From Neoarius graeffei (taxonomy: Eukaryota > Chordata > Actinopteri > Siluriformes > Ariidae), in NCBI RefSeq assembly GCF_027579695.1, contig NC_083583.1, forward strand, positions 25,385,599-25,449,598: a stretch of DNA of 64,000 nt. Direction: 5' to 3'. How positions within the stretch are numbered: the first letter of the stretch is position 1; each line of letters begins with the position of its first letter. Positions 45,238 through 60,955 of this stretch are shown one piece after another. Under the pieces are notes generated by a model that worked only from the letters and a program-made list of their open reading frames with translations, was not told the origin of the DNA and did not search any database. The translations under genes and the position numbers were made by a program.

Positions 45238-45959
45238 TGGATTTGTCCTTTAAGCCCTTCGCCTTGGAGAATGAAAGGTTTGAATTTTATTTTCCTCACT
45301 TAACCTCTTCAGACATAACTGTATACAATTGAAGTTCCTTAGCATTTTTCCTTGTGACCAAAGGGGTTATAATATCTTTTGACCTAATTTGTTAACTTGT
45401 AGTACGGTACCTGTGTTGTTTGACATTACTGTACATGTCTTTTTTTTTTTCTAGGGGTGTGAAAAATTTTGCTTTTAGCTAATTCTATTACAGAATATAT
45501 TTTATGAAACAAATATCATTGACACGTGTATATTTTTATATGTAATTTTACTGTGAACACAGTTTGGGTCAGGAAATAATTAGATGGATTTCTTTGTTTT
45601 GTTGTTGTGGGTGAAATTGAAGTGTTAAATTTTTTTGGAGAAGGTTTTTACTCAAGCAAGTGTGTCAAACACGACTGGCCCAATGAAGGTCACAATCGCC
45701 TTGTGGACTTAAACTTAAAAATGAGTCAGTCTCTCTTATTCCACTAGAGGGCAATACAGAGCAACAAATCCGGGGCCATCGACTCAACTACTGACAAAAT
45801 GTGTCTCTTTGCAAGAGAATGTAAGCTTTTTATAGTCATGGGGGTGAAAACTTATCCAATCACAACATTCACGGACTATCTGTAAATAATTTTGCAAACT
45901 AACTATTCATTTTCTCTCCAATTCAATATCAACTATTTTGTGTAAATTCATGATATATA
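45238..45959. other. Intronic sequence, no feature seen
   Basis: AT-rich. No terminal repeats or coding motifs recognised. Confidence 0.5.
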
Positions 45960-47463
45960 CAACCCCAATTCCAAAAAAGTTTGGACGCTATGTAAAACAA
46001 ATAATAAAAACAGAATGCAATGATTTGCAAATCCTTTTTGACTTATATTCAATTTAATACAATACAAAGACAAGATAGTTAATGTTCAAACTGATGAAGT
46101 TTATTGCTTTTTGTAAACTCATTCTGAATTTGATGCCTGCAACGCATTGCAAAAAAAATTTGAGACGGGGCAACAAAAAACTGGGAAAGTCGTGGAATTC
46201 TCAAAAAAATACCTATTTGGAACATTCTACAGGTAAACAGGTTTTACTGGAAATTGGAAAGGCTCAGTTGTTCACAAGCAAGGATGGGGAGAGGTTCACC
46301 ATTTTGTGAAAAACTGCATGGGCAAATAGTCCAACGGTTTAAGAACATTACTCAACATACAATTGCAATAAATTTAGGAATTTCACCACTGACAAGCCAT
46401 ATCATCAAAAGTTTCAGAGAATCCAGAGAAATCTCTGAATGTACAGTAAGGGGCAAGGCTGAAAACCATCACTGAACGCCTGTGAACTTCAAACCCTCAG
46501 GCGACACTGCAAGAAAAACTGACATGATTGTATAAAAGACACTATTACATGAGCTTGGGAACACTTCAGAAAACCATTGTCGGTAAATACAGTTCGTTGC
46601 TGCATCTACCATGCAAAGCGAAAGCCATATCTCAACAACATTCAGAAATGTGACAGAATTCTCTTTGGCCCCGAGCGCATCTGAGATGGAACGATGCAAA
46701 GTGGAAAAGTGTGCTGTGGTCTGATGAGTCCACATTTCAAATTAATCATGGATGTTGTGTCCTCCGGGCTAAAGAGGAAAAGGATGGTCCAATTTATCAT
46801 TAGCACAAAGTTCAAAAGCCAGTATCTGTGATGGTATGTGGGTGCGTTAGTGCCCATGGCATGGGTAACTTGCACATCTGTGAAGGCACCATTAATGCTG
46901 AAAGGTACATACAGGTTTTGGAGCAACATGCTGCCATCCAGACAATCTTTTTCAGGGACATCTGTGCTTATTCCAGCAAGACCATGCCAAGTCACATTCT
47001 GTGCCTGGTACAACAGCATGGGTTTGTAGTAACAGAGTCTAAACGAGTGCTAAAATGGCCTCCTTACCTTCCCACTGAAAATGTGCGGCGCATTATGAAG
47101 CGCAAAATAAGACAACGGACACCCCAGATTGTTCAGCAGCTGAAGTCGTATATCGAATTTCACATTCAAAAGTTCAACAATCAGAGTCCTCAGTTCCCAA
47201 ATGCTTACTGAGTGTTGTTTAAAAAAGTACCACGGTGGTAAACATGTCCCTGTCCCAACTTTTTGGAACATGTTGCAGGCATCAAATTCAGAATTAATGT
47301 ATATTTACAAAATACAGTAAAGTTTAACAGTTTGAAAGATCTTCTCTTTGTATGGTATTCAATTGGATATGGGTTGAAAAGGATTTGCAAATCATTGCAT
47401 TCTGTTTTTATTTACATTTTTACACAGTATCCCAATTTTTTTTTTTTTTTGGAATCACAGTTG
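45960..47463 (+). mobile_element. Tc1/mariner-type transposon
   Basis: Left end CAACCCCAATTCCAAAAAAGTTTGGAC with TA before it; right end the complement of a CAACTGTGATTCCAAAAAAA terminus with TA at 47464-47465. A subterminal ATGATTTGCAAATC occurs at both ends. The length is 1,504 bp. Confidence 0.92.
46267..47211 (+). pseudogene. Tc1/mariner transposase, heavily decayed
   Basis: Fragments of the DNA-binding domain occur at 46300-46500 (KNITQHTIAINLGIS, SFRESREISE). The catalytic part at 46700-47211 includes VMVCGCVSAHGMGNLHICEG and NVRRIMKRKIRQRTPQIVQQ. The segment that should hold the second catalytic Asp (normally QQDN) reads PARPCQ/SSKTMPSH in the available frames. Many frame changes are present. 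Confidence 0.8.
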
Positions 47464-48330
<867 letters not shown>

Positions 48331-48401
48331 TTAGAGGTTGGAATGATGAACAGTGGTACTTCTTTCCTGTTTTATGGTATTTAAAGTGTGGGAAACACCT
48401 A

Positions 48402-49057
<656 letters not shown>

Positions 49058-49252
49058 CAGGAGCCATGGCCTAATGGTTAGAGAAGTAGCTTTGGGACCA
49101 AAAGGTCACCGGTTTGATTCCCTAGACCAGCAGGAACGGCGTACGTGCCCTTGAGCAAGGCACCTAACCCCCAACTGCTCCCCAGGTACAGTATGTTGTA
49201 CGTCACTCTGGATAAGAGCATCTGCTAAATGCCATTAATGTAACGTAATACA
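49058..49252 (+). mobile_element. tRNA-derived SINE with L2-type tail
   Basis: CATGGCCTAATGGTTAGAGAAG (A-box region) and CACCGGTTTGATTCCC (B-box region) are followed by CCCTTGAGCAAGGCACC. It ends CTCTGGATAAGAGCATCTGCTAAATGCC, the 3' tail that fish SINEs share with L2 LINEs. Confidence 0.85.
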
Positions 49253-49515
49253 GCTAAATAGTCAACATTATTCTCCTTCACTCACTTTCACTACATGACT
49301 TGTAACATCAAAGAGATTTCAAAAATAAAAAAGCTGGTTATATCTTGGTTGGTTAGGTACTCGTACGCTTTCTTTTGTAAAATTTATCAACTGTTTTATA
49401 TCATGTTTGTTTTTAGCCCAGTTTGGTCCCTATGAATTCCCACTCATTAGCCAATGCTCCCAAACACCAACAGGTTCTTGACGACCGCATGCTTCTGCTG
49501 ATACATGTGCATATA

Positions 49516-51094
<1,579 letters not shown>

Positions 51095-51249
51095 TAGATA
51101 TAACGTAAATGCTGAATTAGTTGCTGTTGCTCTTTTTTTCATACAATCAGGAAAATTGCTTTTAAGCCAGTGCAAGTCTATTGTGAGATGTAGCACCACC
51201 CTGATAAAATCAGTTCTTACTTAAAAAAATCAGTTCTAACTTAATGTTC

Positions 51250-51422
51250 TTTTTTGGGGGGGATTTTTCACCTTTATTGGATAGGACAGTGTAGAGACAG
51301 GAAATGAGCGGGAGAGAGAGACGGGGAGGGATTGGGAAATGACCTCAGGTCGGAATCGAACCTGGGTCCCCAGATTTATGGTATGACGCCTTATCCAACT
51401 GAGCCACGACACCCCCCACTGC
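51250..51422 (-). mobile_element. tRNA-derived SINE, minus strand
   Basis: The minus strand reads GGGGGTGTCGTGGCTCAGTTGG (A box) and CCCAGGTTCGATTCC (B box), then a pyrimidine-rich body and CCTATCCAATAAAGGTGAAAAA. It is flanked by a 12-bp duplication AACTTAATGTTC (51238-51249, 51423-51434). It is a different family from the DANA-like copies. Confidence 0.92.
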
Positions 51423-52037
51423 AACTTAATGTTCAACCTATTGTTACAAATTAGATTTCCGACACAAAGATTTTTGCATATCACAGATTATGCAAATGAA
51501 ACTCAACATACACTGGGAAAACATTGCTCGGCATGACTCAAAGGAATCACTCTGTGCCACTGGGTTGCCGAGTTATTATTAGAAATGTATGTTCAACGTT
51601 TTCATAAAAAGCATAAAAAAAAAAGTTTAGGTGCTGCCATAGATTACCATATACAGGTAGTCGGCAACTTACGACCGATCGACTTTACGACCGTCTGGTT
51701 ATGACTGGCAAGTGTTTCCCAGCTGAGTGTACGACAGTTTCCGCCCCAGCTCCCGGCAGCGCCTCTCGCTGCGTACAACAGTTTCCGCCCCAGCTCCAGG
51801 CACATGCGCAGTCTCTCTCGCGCTCCCTTGCGCACTCCGTCATACAGTTTCCGCCCCAGCCCCTGGTTTATGAAACGAGCAAATGCTCCCGCCAGCCCGA
51901 GCGCTGCAACAGCTGATGACGTAGACGACCCACAGCCAAGCACCAGTGATGCCAGCGGTCACTAAATTTTGTATTTTCCTATGTTCTACATTTTTATTTT
52001 GGTATGTTTCAAACTAAAATGTTTTCTATTTTTCATA

Positions 52038-53620
52038 CACTTGTGTTCAAAATAATAGCAGTCCAACATGACTAATCAGATCAGTCACTGTTTTTGGTGG
52101 AAATTATATTACTACATGGCAAATAATTTACCAGTAGGTGTAGTAGAGTCATAGAAAACCAACAGACCCAACATTCATGATATGCATGCTCCTGAGTCTG
52201 TGTAATCGAATAATTAAGTGAAAGGGACGTGTTCAAAATAATAGCAGTGTGGAGTTTAATTAGTGAGGTCATCCATTCTGTGAAAAAACAGATGTCAATC
52301 AGGTGGCCCTAATGTAAGGATGAAGCCAGCACATGTTGTACATCCATTTCTCTCTGAAAACATGAGAAACATGGGTTGTTCCAGACATTGTTCAGAAGAA
52401 CAGCGTGCTTTGATTAAAACGTTGATTGGAGAGGTAAAACGTATACTGTAAAGAAGTGCAGAAAATGATGGGCTGCTCGGCTAAAATGATCTCCAGTGCT
52501 TTAAAATGGACAGCAAAGCCAGAGAGACGTGGAAGAAAACAGAAGACTACCATTCGAATGGATCGAAGAATAGCCAGAATGGCAAAGACTCAGCCAATGA
52601 TCAGCTCCAGGGTGATCAAAGACGGTCTGAAGTTACCTGTGAGTACTGTGACAATTAGAAGATGCCTGTGTGAAGCTAATCTATCGGCAAGAAGCTCCCG
52701 CAGAGTTCCACTGTTAAAAAAAAGACGTGCTGAAGAGGATACAATTTGCCAAAGAACACATCGACTGGCCTAAAGAGAAACGGAAAAACATTTTGTGGAC
52801 TGATGAAAGTAAAATTGTTCTTTTTGGGTCCAAGAGCCGCAGACAGTTTTTCAGACGACCCCCAAACACTGAATTCAAGCCACAGTACACTCTGAAGACA
52901 GTGAAGCATGGTGGTGCAAGCATCATGATATGGGAATGTTTCTCTTACTATGGTGTTGGGCCCATTTATCGCATACCAGGGATCATGGATCAGTTTGCAT
53001 ATATCAAATTACTTGAAGAGGTCATGTTGCCTTATGCTGAAGAGGAAATGCCCTTGAAATGGGTGTTTCAACAAGACAACGACCCCAAACACACCAGTAA
53101 GCGAGCAGCATCAGGGTTCAAGACCAACAAAATGAAAGTTATGGAGTGGCCAGCCCAATCCCCGGACCTTAATCCGATAGAAAACTTGTGGGGTGACATC
53201 AAAAATGCTGTTTCTGAGGCAAAGCCAAGAAATGCAGAGGAATTGTGGAATGTTGTCAAATCATCCTGGGCTGGAATACCTGTTCACAGGTGCCAGAAGT
53301 TCTCAGAAACCGTGGTTATACAACTAAATATTAGTTTAGTGATTCACAGGAATACTAAATCCTTAAGATTTTTTCAGTTTATACAGTAAATATTTGGAGT
53401 TTGTAATGACAAATGCAGACACTGCTATTTTTTTGAACAGCCCAATGTTCATTTTTCTTCATTTTCTGTAAAGTAATTAAAATATTCATACATTTTTCTT
53501 CATGTTTTGATGTAGAATATAATGTGCAGTGTTCCCAATGCATGGAAATAAAAACTCTTATAAGGATTTTGAGCTTTACTCACGTTTTTAAACACACTGC
53601 TATTATTTTGAACACAACTG
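52038..53620 (+). mobile_element. Tc1/mariner-type transposon inside the pogo-type element
   Basis: Left end CACTTGTGTTCAAAATAATAGCAG, right end the complement of CAGTTGTGTTCAAAATAATAGCAG, with TA on both sides (52036-52037, 53621-53622). Length 1,583 bp. An inner AAAATAATAGCAGTGTGGAG copy lies at 52234. Confidence 0.94.
52456..53389 (+). pseudogene. Mariner-family transposase, one frame break
   Basis: The first block (52456-52720) has [15 protein letters not shown] and [20 protein letters not shown], the DNA-binding part. A frame change at the A-rich run near 52715 leads into a long second block (52727-53389). It carries ILWTDESKIVLFGSKSRRQF, KHGGASIMIWECFSYYG, FQQDNDPKHTSKRA and [14 protein letters not shown]. 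Apart from this junction, the region upstream of 52456 and an altered C-terminus, coding is well preserved, making it among the better-kept transposases here. Confidence 0.88.
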
Positions 53621-53886
53621 TACCTGTATTTCATATTTTTTGTTTTGCACATATTAAACGAATTGTACTGTACGCAGTGTAGTATGCAGTGTTTGACTTA
53701 AACCAAATAATGAGCCAAGGTAATGAAATAAGAAAATGTTGATAAAATAAGACTTTAAGATGATTATAATATCATTACACATCACAATATACTTACGGTC
53801 ATTTAACATAGGTCGACTTACGACCAGATCGGTTTACGACCGGTCAGTCGTAACCAAACGAAGTCGTAAGTCGACGACTACCTGTA

Positions 53887-54238
53887 GATCCATCCATTAT
53901 CCATAACCACTTATCCTGTGCAGGGTCACAGGCAAGCTGGAGCCTATCCCAGCTGACTATGGGCGAGAGGCAGGGTGCACCCTGAATAAGTTGCCAGGTC
54001 ATCGCAGGGCTGACACATAGACACAACCATTCACACCTACGGTCAATTTAGAGCCCCTAATTAGCCTAACCTGCATGTCTTTGGACTGTGGGGGAAACCG
54101 GAGCACCCAGAGGAAACCCACACAGACACGGGGAGAACATGCAAACTCCACACAGAAAGGCCCCTGTCGGCCACCGGGCTCGAACCCAGAACTTTCTTGC
54201 TGTGAGGCGACAGTGATGACCACTACACCACCATATAG
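53887..54238 (-). mobile_element. SINE (DANA/Mermaid-like), minus strand
   Basis: The reverse complement runs from a degraded tRNA-like start (GGTGGTGTAGTGGTCATC, 54235) through the body to GGATAATGGATGGATC. It sits directly against the pogo-type terminus, so one inserted at the edge of the other. Confidence 0.9.
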
Positions 54239-54243
54239 ATGTA

Positions 54244-54244
54244 T

Positions 54245-54297
<53 letters not shown>

Positions 54298-54300
54298 TAA
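54244..54300 (+). repeat. (TAA)n microsatellite
   Basis: About 16 TAA triplets next to the SINE 5' end. Confidence 0.95.
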
Positions 54301-54437
54301 ATTCTTCTTCTGATAATCTGTCAGAAAGTGCAGAATCAACAGAAAATCAAGATATAAAATTTATAGTGTAAATCTCATTAAATGTTTCCCTCAATTTCTC
54401 GCTTACTGTGGTCTTCTTCATAAATAACCATTCTCAC

Positions 54438-54561
54438 CGATGGATGCACTTCTTGCCCTCCAGGTACTCCATGCCAGACGCCACATTCTCAGCCATCTTA
54501 ATCAGCATTTTTGGCTTCAGGCTGTGTCCCTCTGAACGGAGGAAGGACAGGAAGTCTCCTC
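54438..54561 (-). CDS. fes: fes exon, kinase alphaD-alphaE region
   Basis: Between AG at 54563-54562 and the donor GTGAGA. It encodes GDFLSFLRSEGHSLKPKML and ENVASGMEYLEGKKCIH, ending in the split Arg codon of HRD. The GDFL hinge and GMEYLE motif match FES (GMEYLES in the human protein) better than FER (GMLYLES). The exon length is 124 bp with both ends split. Confidence 0.96.
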
Positions 54562-54632
54562 CTGATAGTAAAAATTTAAAACACACAATGAAATTAGTTT
54601 GCACTTGAACACCATGAACACAGCGATATCTA

Positions 54633-54743
<111 letters not shown>

Positions 54744-54766
54744 TTAGAAACACAATGGGAGATTCA

Positions 54767-55664
<898 letters not shown>

Positions 55665-56028
55665 GGGGTGGCACGGTGGTGTAGTGGTTAGCACTGTCGC
55701 CTCACAGCAAGAAGGTTCTGGGGTCGAGCCCAATGGCCAACGGGGGCCTTTCTGTGTGGAGTTTGCATGTTCTCCCCGTGTCTGTGTGGGTTTCCTCCGG
55801 GTGCTCCGGTTTCCCCCCACAGTCCAAAGACATGCAGATTAGGCTAACTGGGGGCTCTAAATTGACCATAGGCGTGAAAGTGAATGGTTGTGTCTCTCTA
55901 TGTGTCAGCCCTGCGATGATCTGGCGACTTGTCCAGGGTGTACCCCACTTCTCACCCATAGTCATCTGGGATAGGCTCCAGCTTGCCCACGACCCTGCAC
56001 AGGATAAGCATTTATGGATAACGGATGG
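55665..56028 (+). mobile_element. SINE (DANA/Mermaid-like), full length
   Basis: Flanked by near-identical ATCAACAATCTG (55653-55664) and ATCAGCAATCTG (56029-56040), a diverged 12-bp target duplication. It ends with GGATAACGGATGG. Confidence 0.93.
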
Positions 56029-56291
56029 ATCAGCAATCTGAATAATCATTCCAACAAGTGCAAAGGTTTGCACACCCCTAAGAAACAAGCAACAAAATGC
56101 CAACAAGCACAGATGTGGCAGAAGTTTAAAAAGAAATCGTGGCAAAATGCTAATATCTTCACAAAGCGTAAATGTGTACCACATCAATCACCAAGTTTTA
56201 ATCTATGTTCGATTATCCTTCCTTTCCATCCTAAAATAGATGAGCAGCAGCGCCCCCCCACGTGCCTGGCAGTTACTGTAAAACCTTTTAT

Positions 56292-56832
56292 ATACACTAC
56301 TGTATATGGCCAAAGGTTTGTGGACACCTGACTGTGCTTTTTAAACATTCCATTCCAGATATATTCCCCACTTTGCTGTTACAATAATCTTGTTTCTTCT
56401 GGAAAGGCTTTCCACTAGATTATGGAGTATGGCTATGTGAATTTGTGATCATTCAGCCACAAGAGCATTGGCAAGATCAGACACTGATGTGTGCGGAGGC
56501 CTGAAGTGCAGTCACAGTTCCAGTTCATCCCTAAGGTGTTCAGTGGGGTTGAGGTCAGGGCTCTATGCAAGAAGTGTTTCCACACCAGCCTTGGCAAACC
56601 AAGTCTTCATGGACGTCATTTTGTGCATGGGGGCATTGTCATGCTGGAAGATGTTTGGGCTCCTTAGTTGCAGTGAAGGGAAATTTTGTAAATGTTACAC
56701 TTTCAATACAAAGACAATACAATTCAATACAAAGAGTGTGCTTCCAACTTTGTGGCAAAAGTTCAGAGAAGGCTCACATATGGGTGTGATGTTCAGGGAG
56801 AGGTCCGCAAACTTTTAGCCAAATAGTGCATG
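56292..56832. mobile_element. Non-autonomous Tc1/mariner-type element
   Basis: Left terminus near TACACTACTGTATATGGCCAAAGGTTTGTGGAC, right terminus the complement (GTCCGCAAACTTTTAGCCAAATAGTGCA). The interior carries reverse-oriented remnants of the transposase family seen at 20100-20445 (for example the complement of GAAGACTTGGTTTGCCAAGG near 56580). It also has a (AATAC)-rich stretch near 56705-56730. Confidence 0.82.
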
Positions 56833-57060
56833 TGAAAAATAAACCCCACCAAATCTTCCAAAACTACCAAGGTCCAGAAGTTTGTCTTTATTTCTATTTA
56901 CAGCCATTATTGGAATATGTGCATCATAAAGTAATGCACTTCTGCAGCATTTCTGAGTAGCCACTAATATCCTTACATCAAGTTCTTTGATATAGTTTTG
57001 AGGTTTAATCCTGAATATGTATTTGCACATATTAAATGTGCCTGTATACTGACCCATTGT

Positions 57061-57310
57061 ATGGCCATGATTAGAAGAAGCCTCTATTTGTTACACATAC
57101 ACTCAAACACAGACTTAAGCACACGGTGAAATTCATCCTCTGCACTTAACCCATCTGAAGCAGTGAACACACACATGCACACACAAGTGAGCAATGAGCG
57201 CGCACACATACCCAGAGCAGTGGGCAGCTATGCTCCAGCACCCAGGGATCAGTTGGGGGTTAGGTGCCTTGTTCAAGGGCACTTCAGCCCAACTTCAGGC
57301 CATGGCAATT
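57061..57310 (-). mobile_element. Degraded SINE-like sequence, minus strand
   Basis: The complement contains GAAGTGCCCTTGAACAAGGCACC, AACCCCCAACTGATCCC and CACACTTGTGTGTG... followed by AGAGGATGAATTTCACCGTGTG. This order matches a common fish SINE body. The promoter-like 5' end is not clear. Confidence 0.6.
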
Positions 57311-57573
57311 ATGCAAACAATAAACAAAAACAAACATCCATCTCTCTCTGACTGATAGAGCAACACCGCAGTAAGGAAGTTTATGCCATTAGCATTAATC
57401 TAAGGACTATAATTGCTGATGGTAAAATTGCCTTGGCTCAATGCTGGGATACTTAACATGCTAACAGATGGCTCTTAAAAGGCATTATATGGATAGCTCA
57501 CTTACTCAAGACATCCAATAGCATCTTTAAATGATACTGCTGATAAAGAGCCATTATTGATCTGTGTACTTAC

Positions 57574-57627
57574 CCGGCCAATGCTTTGGCCAAGGATAAC
57601 ATCATCATGCTCCAAGTACCACTTGTC
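57574..57627 (-). CDS. fes: fes exon, SH2-kinase linker
   Basis: An 18-codon exon (54 bp, phase 0 both sides) reading DKWYLEHDDVILGQSIGR. It links the SH2 domain to the kinase and provides the first part of the ATP loop. Human FES has DKWVLNHEDLVLGEQIGR at this place. The splice sites are AG|GAC and CGG|GTAAGT. Confidence 0.96.
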
Positions 57628-58497
57628 CTTGAAGATAAAACAAGAGAAAACCCACAGAACAACAGACTCAGAGGGGATGATATAGTAATACCAGTGCTTT
57701 TTATTCTCAGTCAGTAATAAAATGCAGTGCAAAATGACAACATACAGTGTCTTAGTGTAGTCTACATGTTGTGGGCTGTGTGCATGGCCAAGAAGATTAC
57801 TGATTTTCTATTTTGCTTGTAGGCATGAACTGAAAAATGTGTGTGGGGAGCCTGGGAACATTCATGTGCTGATTTTTTTTTTTTTTTAAGAATTTTATAT
57901 TTCAGTAGTCTTTTGCACGCAAGTACATCAAGTCCAAGTAAAATGAAAGCATTTTAAAATATGGCTGCCCCCAGATTATCCCTTCGGACTAAAAATGAAA
58001 TGAAAAGGATAAAAATTGAATGTAAAGATTCCACTCTGACTGCAGCAGTATGATGGACATACCGAGGACTGATGTGTGAGTACAAACTGATTTGATTAGG
58101 ATCGTGTTCGTTTCACTCGGACACATGGCTATCCAACAACTTGATCATATCATGACATTTGTTGTGAGATAAAATCACATTTACCTAACAAGGTTTAACC
58201 ATCTTTAAGCAGACTGACTGCAATTACCTCTGCATTTGTTAAACTGGCTTTTTACTCAACATGATCTTTGCTGGAAGATATTATATGCAAGATGAAAACA
58301 AGGTCATTTTGCTGAATGAGGTAGTTTCTTAATGCTGAGGTGTCAAAGTATGTTACAGACAGAAAAACTATTTGAGCCAATAGATGAACACTAGAATTCA
58401 GCCAAAGCAGGTTTCCCCAGACCAACACACACATGTAAATATACTAAATGAATAAATCAAGGCAAAAGTAAAACCATTGTTGAGAGTTGAGGGCTAC

Positions 58498-58620
58498 CTT
58501 GGGGATGGGTTTTTTCAACACTATATCCGTCCTCCTGGTGACATTTCTGTTGGAGTTGAGAAGGTAGTTCATGAGCAGTGGTATAGAGTGGAAACCCTCA
58601 CCATCCAGACGATACACACC
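58498..58620 (-). CDS. fes: fes exon, C-terminal half of SH2 domain
   Basis: This 41-codon exon (123 bp, phase 0) starts after CAG at 58623-58621 with GVYRLDGEGFHSIPLLMNYL and ends TDIVLKKPIPK|GTAGCC. It is the second half of an SH2 fold (YRLEGEGFPSIPLLIDHLL in human FES). The phosphotyrosine-binding Arg of the FLVRES motif would lie on the previous exon, which is not in the window. Confidence 0.95.
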
Positions 58621-59180
58621 CTGAATATGCGCACAATGGATATAGATGGTTTTCACACAGCAAAAGTCAAAATGAAATTCATACACCTTTTATTCTGATG
58701 TAGTTGATCAACCAGGGCATGGTTGTTTCAGCCAGAAAGTTTGCTTCTTTAGATTTTGTAGGAGAGAGAAGGGAGACTTGGGACAGTTTGTATTCCCATA
58801 AATGAATTTCAACCAATCAGATTTTAGATTACATCAGAAGTTAGATGTTGCCCCTGAGAGTAACCCAATTCCCTTGGAGCCACGAAGCTGGACAGTGCAG
58901 TAAGGTTTGTGCAGTTAAATATTTTTCTCAACCAAAACTTGTATTTTCTACTTCACAGTCCACCACCTCCATTCTGTGGTGTAATGCACACTGGTGAATT
59001 TGGGGATTTGTTAGGAATTAAAGCATGTAGCCTACAGTTACCATATATAGTATTATTTATTCAACTTAAATTCTGGGGAAAAACATTTAAGAATTTTTTT
59101 TTTTTAAATGGCCAGAAGGGGAGAGTTCAGGTTACAGGGTTGTTTTTTTTTTTTTTTTTTTGGTTTACAAATATAAAACT
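58621..59180. other. fes intronic sequence, no feature seen
   Basis: Start of an intron of at least 5.4 kb. T runs occur at 59095 and 59145 just before the SINE. Confidence 0.5.
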
Positions 59181-59375
59181 GGGCGGCACGGTGGTGTAGT
59201 GGTTAGCGCTGTCGCCTCACAGCAAGAAGGTCCGGGTTCGAGCCCCGTGGCCGGCGAGGGCCTTTCTGTGCGGAGTTTGCATGTTCTCCCCGTGTCCGCG
59301 TGGGTTTCCTCCGGGTGCTCCGGTTTCCCCCACAGTCCAAAGACATGCAGGTTAGGTTAACTGGTGACTCTAAAT

Positions 59376-60774
59376 CAGGGTCATCAAACTCCGGCCCGCC
59401 ATCCTCCTTTGACCGGCCCCCCAGCCCCTCTACCCCCCACCACTTGAACCGGCCCTATGAGGCAATACCCAAAAGTGGTCATGGCCTATTTTTTTAAATT
59501 GCTTTTTGGCAAATAACATGTTTGCATCTTGTATTTTGTTGATTTTTATCAATTAAAATTGATATTTAGTTATAAAATGAACTATTTATATTTTCTGAAT
59601 TTTCGTCATATGCTCGCAATCAAGCAGTGACAGGCAGCGCATGCGCAGAGAACTGTCAGTGTTCAGGACAGCAAAATGGCTAGCGGTAAGCGAAAAGCTG
59701 ACAGAGAGTGCAGAGTTTTTAAAGAACAGTGGACCACTGATTATTTTTTCATTCAGTGTAAGGACCATGCAGTTTATCTTGTATGTAAAGAAAGTGTCGG
59801 TTTTCAAAGAATATAATCTGCGTCGTCACTACGAAACCCGCCACAAAGAGTATGCTAGTTTGCGAGGGCAAACAAGAGAAGACAGGATTCGGAGGATGAA
59901 ATGCGGACTGGCTGCACAACAGAATGTATTCCTTCGCCAAACCCAGATCAACCAGGCTGCTGTCCGAGCTAGCTATAAGGTAGCTCACCTACTAGCTACC
60001 CATGGAAAGCCGTTTACCGATGGGAACTTTGTTCAAGTATGCATGCTTGCTGTGGCCGAGGTGGTGTGTCCCGACAAGAAGAATGCGCTCAACACGGTGA
60101 GTCTCTCCGCACCTACTACTGTATGACCAGGCGAACCGAAGATTTGGGGGACAACGTGTATGACCAGCTGAATGAGAAAGCGTCAGAATTCGAGTTTTTT
60201 GCTTTGGCCATGGATGAGAGCAATGACGTGCAGGACACAGCACAACTGCTGTGATCTATTGCTCATATTATAATTTCACTGTTTTTTAAAATTTATTTAT
60301 TTTATAGGCCTATTTATTTGACCTTTATTAAGTGCTGCACACAATTATTATTAATATTATTAATATCAACAGGTCTACCTACAATTTATAATTTTCCACT
60401 CACCTTTGCCAGTGCCAATCACCTCAACTAGGCAGATGTTTCTTACCTTCACAGCTTTGATGTTATTTTTATTAGAAAATAAATAAATGGAATATCTGTG
60501 GTATTCCAAATTAAAACAAAGTGTGAAGACTCAATTACTACTTTTGCAAACCACTAGTAAAGATAAACAAATATGTGCCAGGAATCAAGTGTTGGTATAG
60601 TAGTGGGGATGGCTGTGCCAGGCTAGTAATCTCTACTACACAATGAGGCCTGCTGGTGGTCATATTTGTCTGGGTCATACAATTTTATGTTATATAGCTG
60701 ACCCGACCCCGGCCCCCCATCACAGTCAGGAACGACAATGTGGCCCCCAGAGAAAAAAAGTTTGGTGACCCCTG
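59376..60774 (+). mobile_element. hAT transposon, internally deleted, inside the SINE
   Basis: Ends CAGGGTCATCAAACTCCGGCCC and the complement of CAGGGGTCACCAAACTTTTT. It is flanked by a perfect 8-bp duplication CTCTAAAT (59368-59375, 60775-60782), the hAT hallmark. Length 1,399 bp. Confidence 0.96.
59675..60254 (+). pseudogene. hAT transposase N-terminal part (BED finger)
   Basis: ATG 59675 starts MASGKRKADRECRVFKEQW, then a BED-type zinc finger with CLVCKES-like VYLVCKES and RRHYETRH. A one-base loss near 59793 shifts the frame. The following helix block (LLATHGKPFTDGNFVQVCM, AEVVCPDKK) continues to a second frame change near 60110, then FEFFALAMDESNDVQDTAQL with the first catalytic Asp region of the RNase H-like core. 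The frame stops at 60252-60254, and the remaining two thirds of the protein are missing. It resembles the GTF2IRD2/ZBED-like hAT group of vertebrates. Confidence 0.88.
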
Positions 60775-60955
60775 CTCTAAATTGACCGTAGGTGTGAATG
60801 TGAGTGTGAATGGTTGTCTGTGTCTATGTGTCAGCCCTGTGATGACCTGGCGACTTGTCCAGGGTGTACCCCGCCTTTTGCCCATAGTCAGCTGGGATAG
60901 GCTCCAGCTTGCCTGCAACCCTGTAGAACAGGATAAAGCGGCTACAGATAATGAG

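Larger units (their letters stand above)
51654..53884. mobile_element. pogo/Tigger-type element split by a mariner copy
   Basis: Termini CAGGTAGTCGGCAACTTACGAC and the complement of CAGGTAGTCGTCGACTTACGAC, with TA at 51652-51653 and 53885-53886. Only about 640 bp of its own sequence is left outside the mariner insertion, with no transposase. The left side is CpG-rich with three copies of ACAGTTTCCGCCCCAGC (51734, 51778, 51844). Confidence 0.8.
59181..60955 (+). mobile_element. SINE (DANA/Mermaid-like) split by a hAT element
   Basis: The 5' part (59181-59375) ends at GTGACTCTAAAT and the 3' part resumes from 60783 with TGACCGTAGGTG to GATAATGAGAT. Joined without the 1.4-kb insert and one target copy, it is an ordinary family member. 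Confidence 0.93.
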
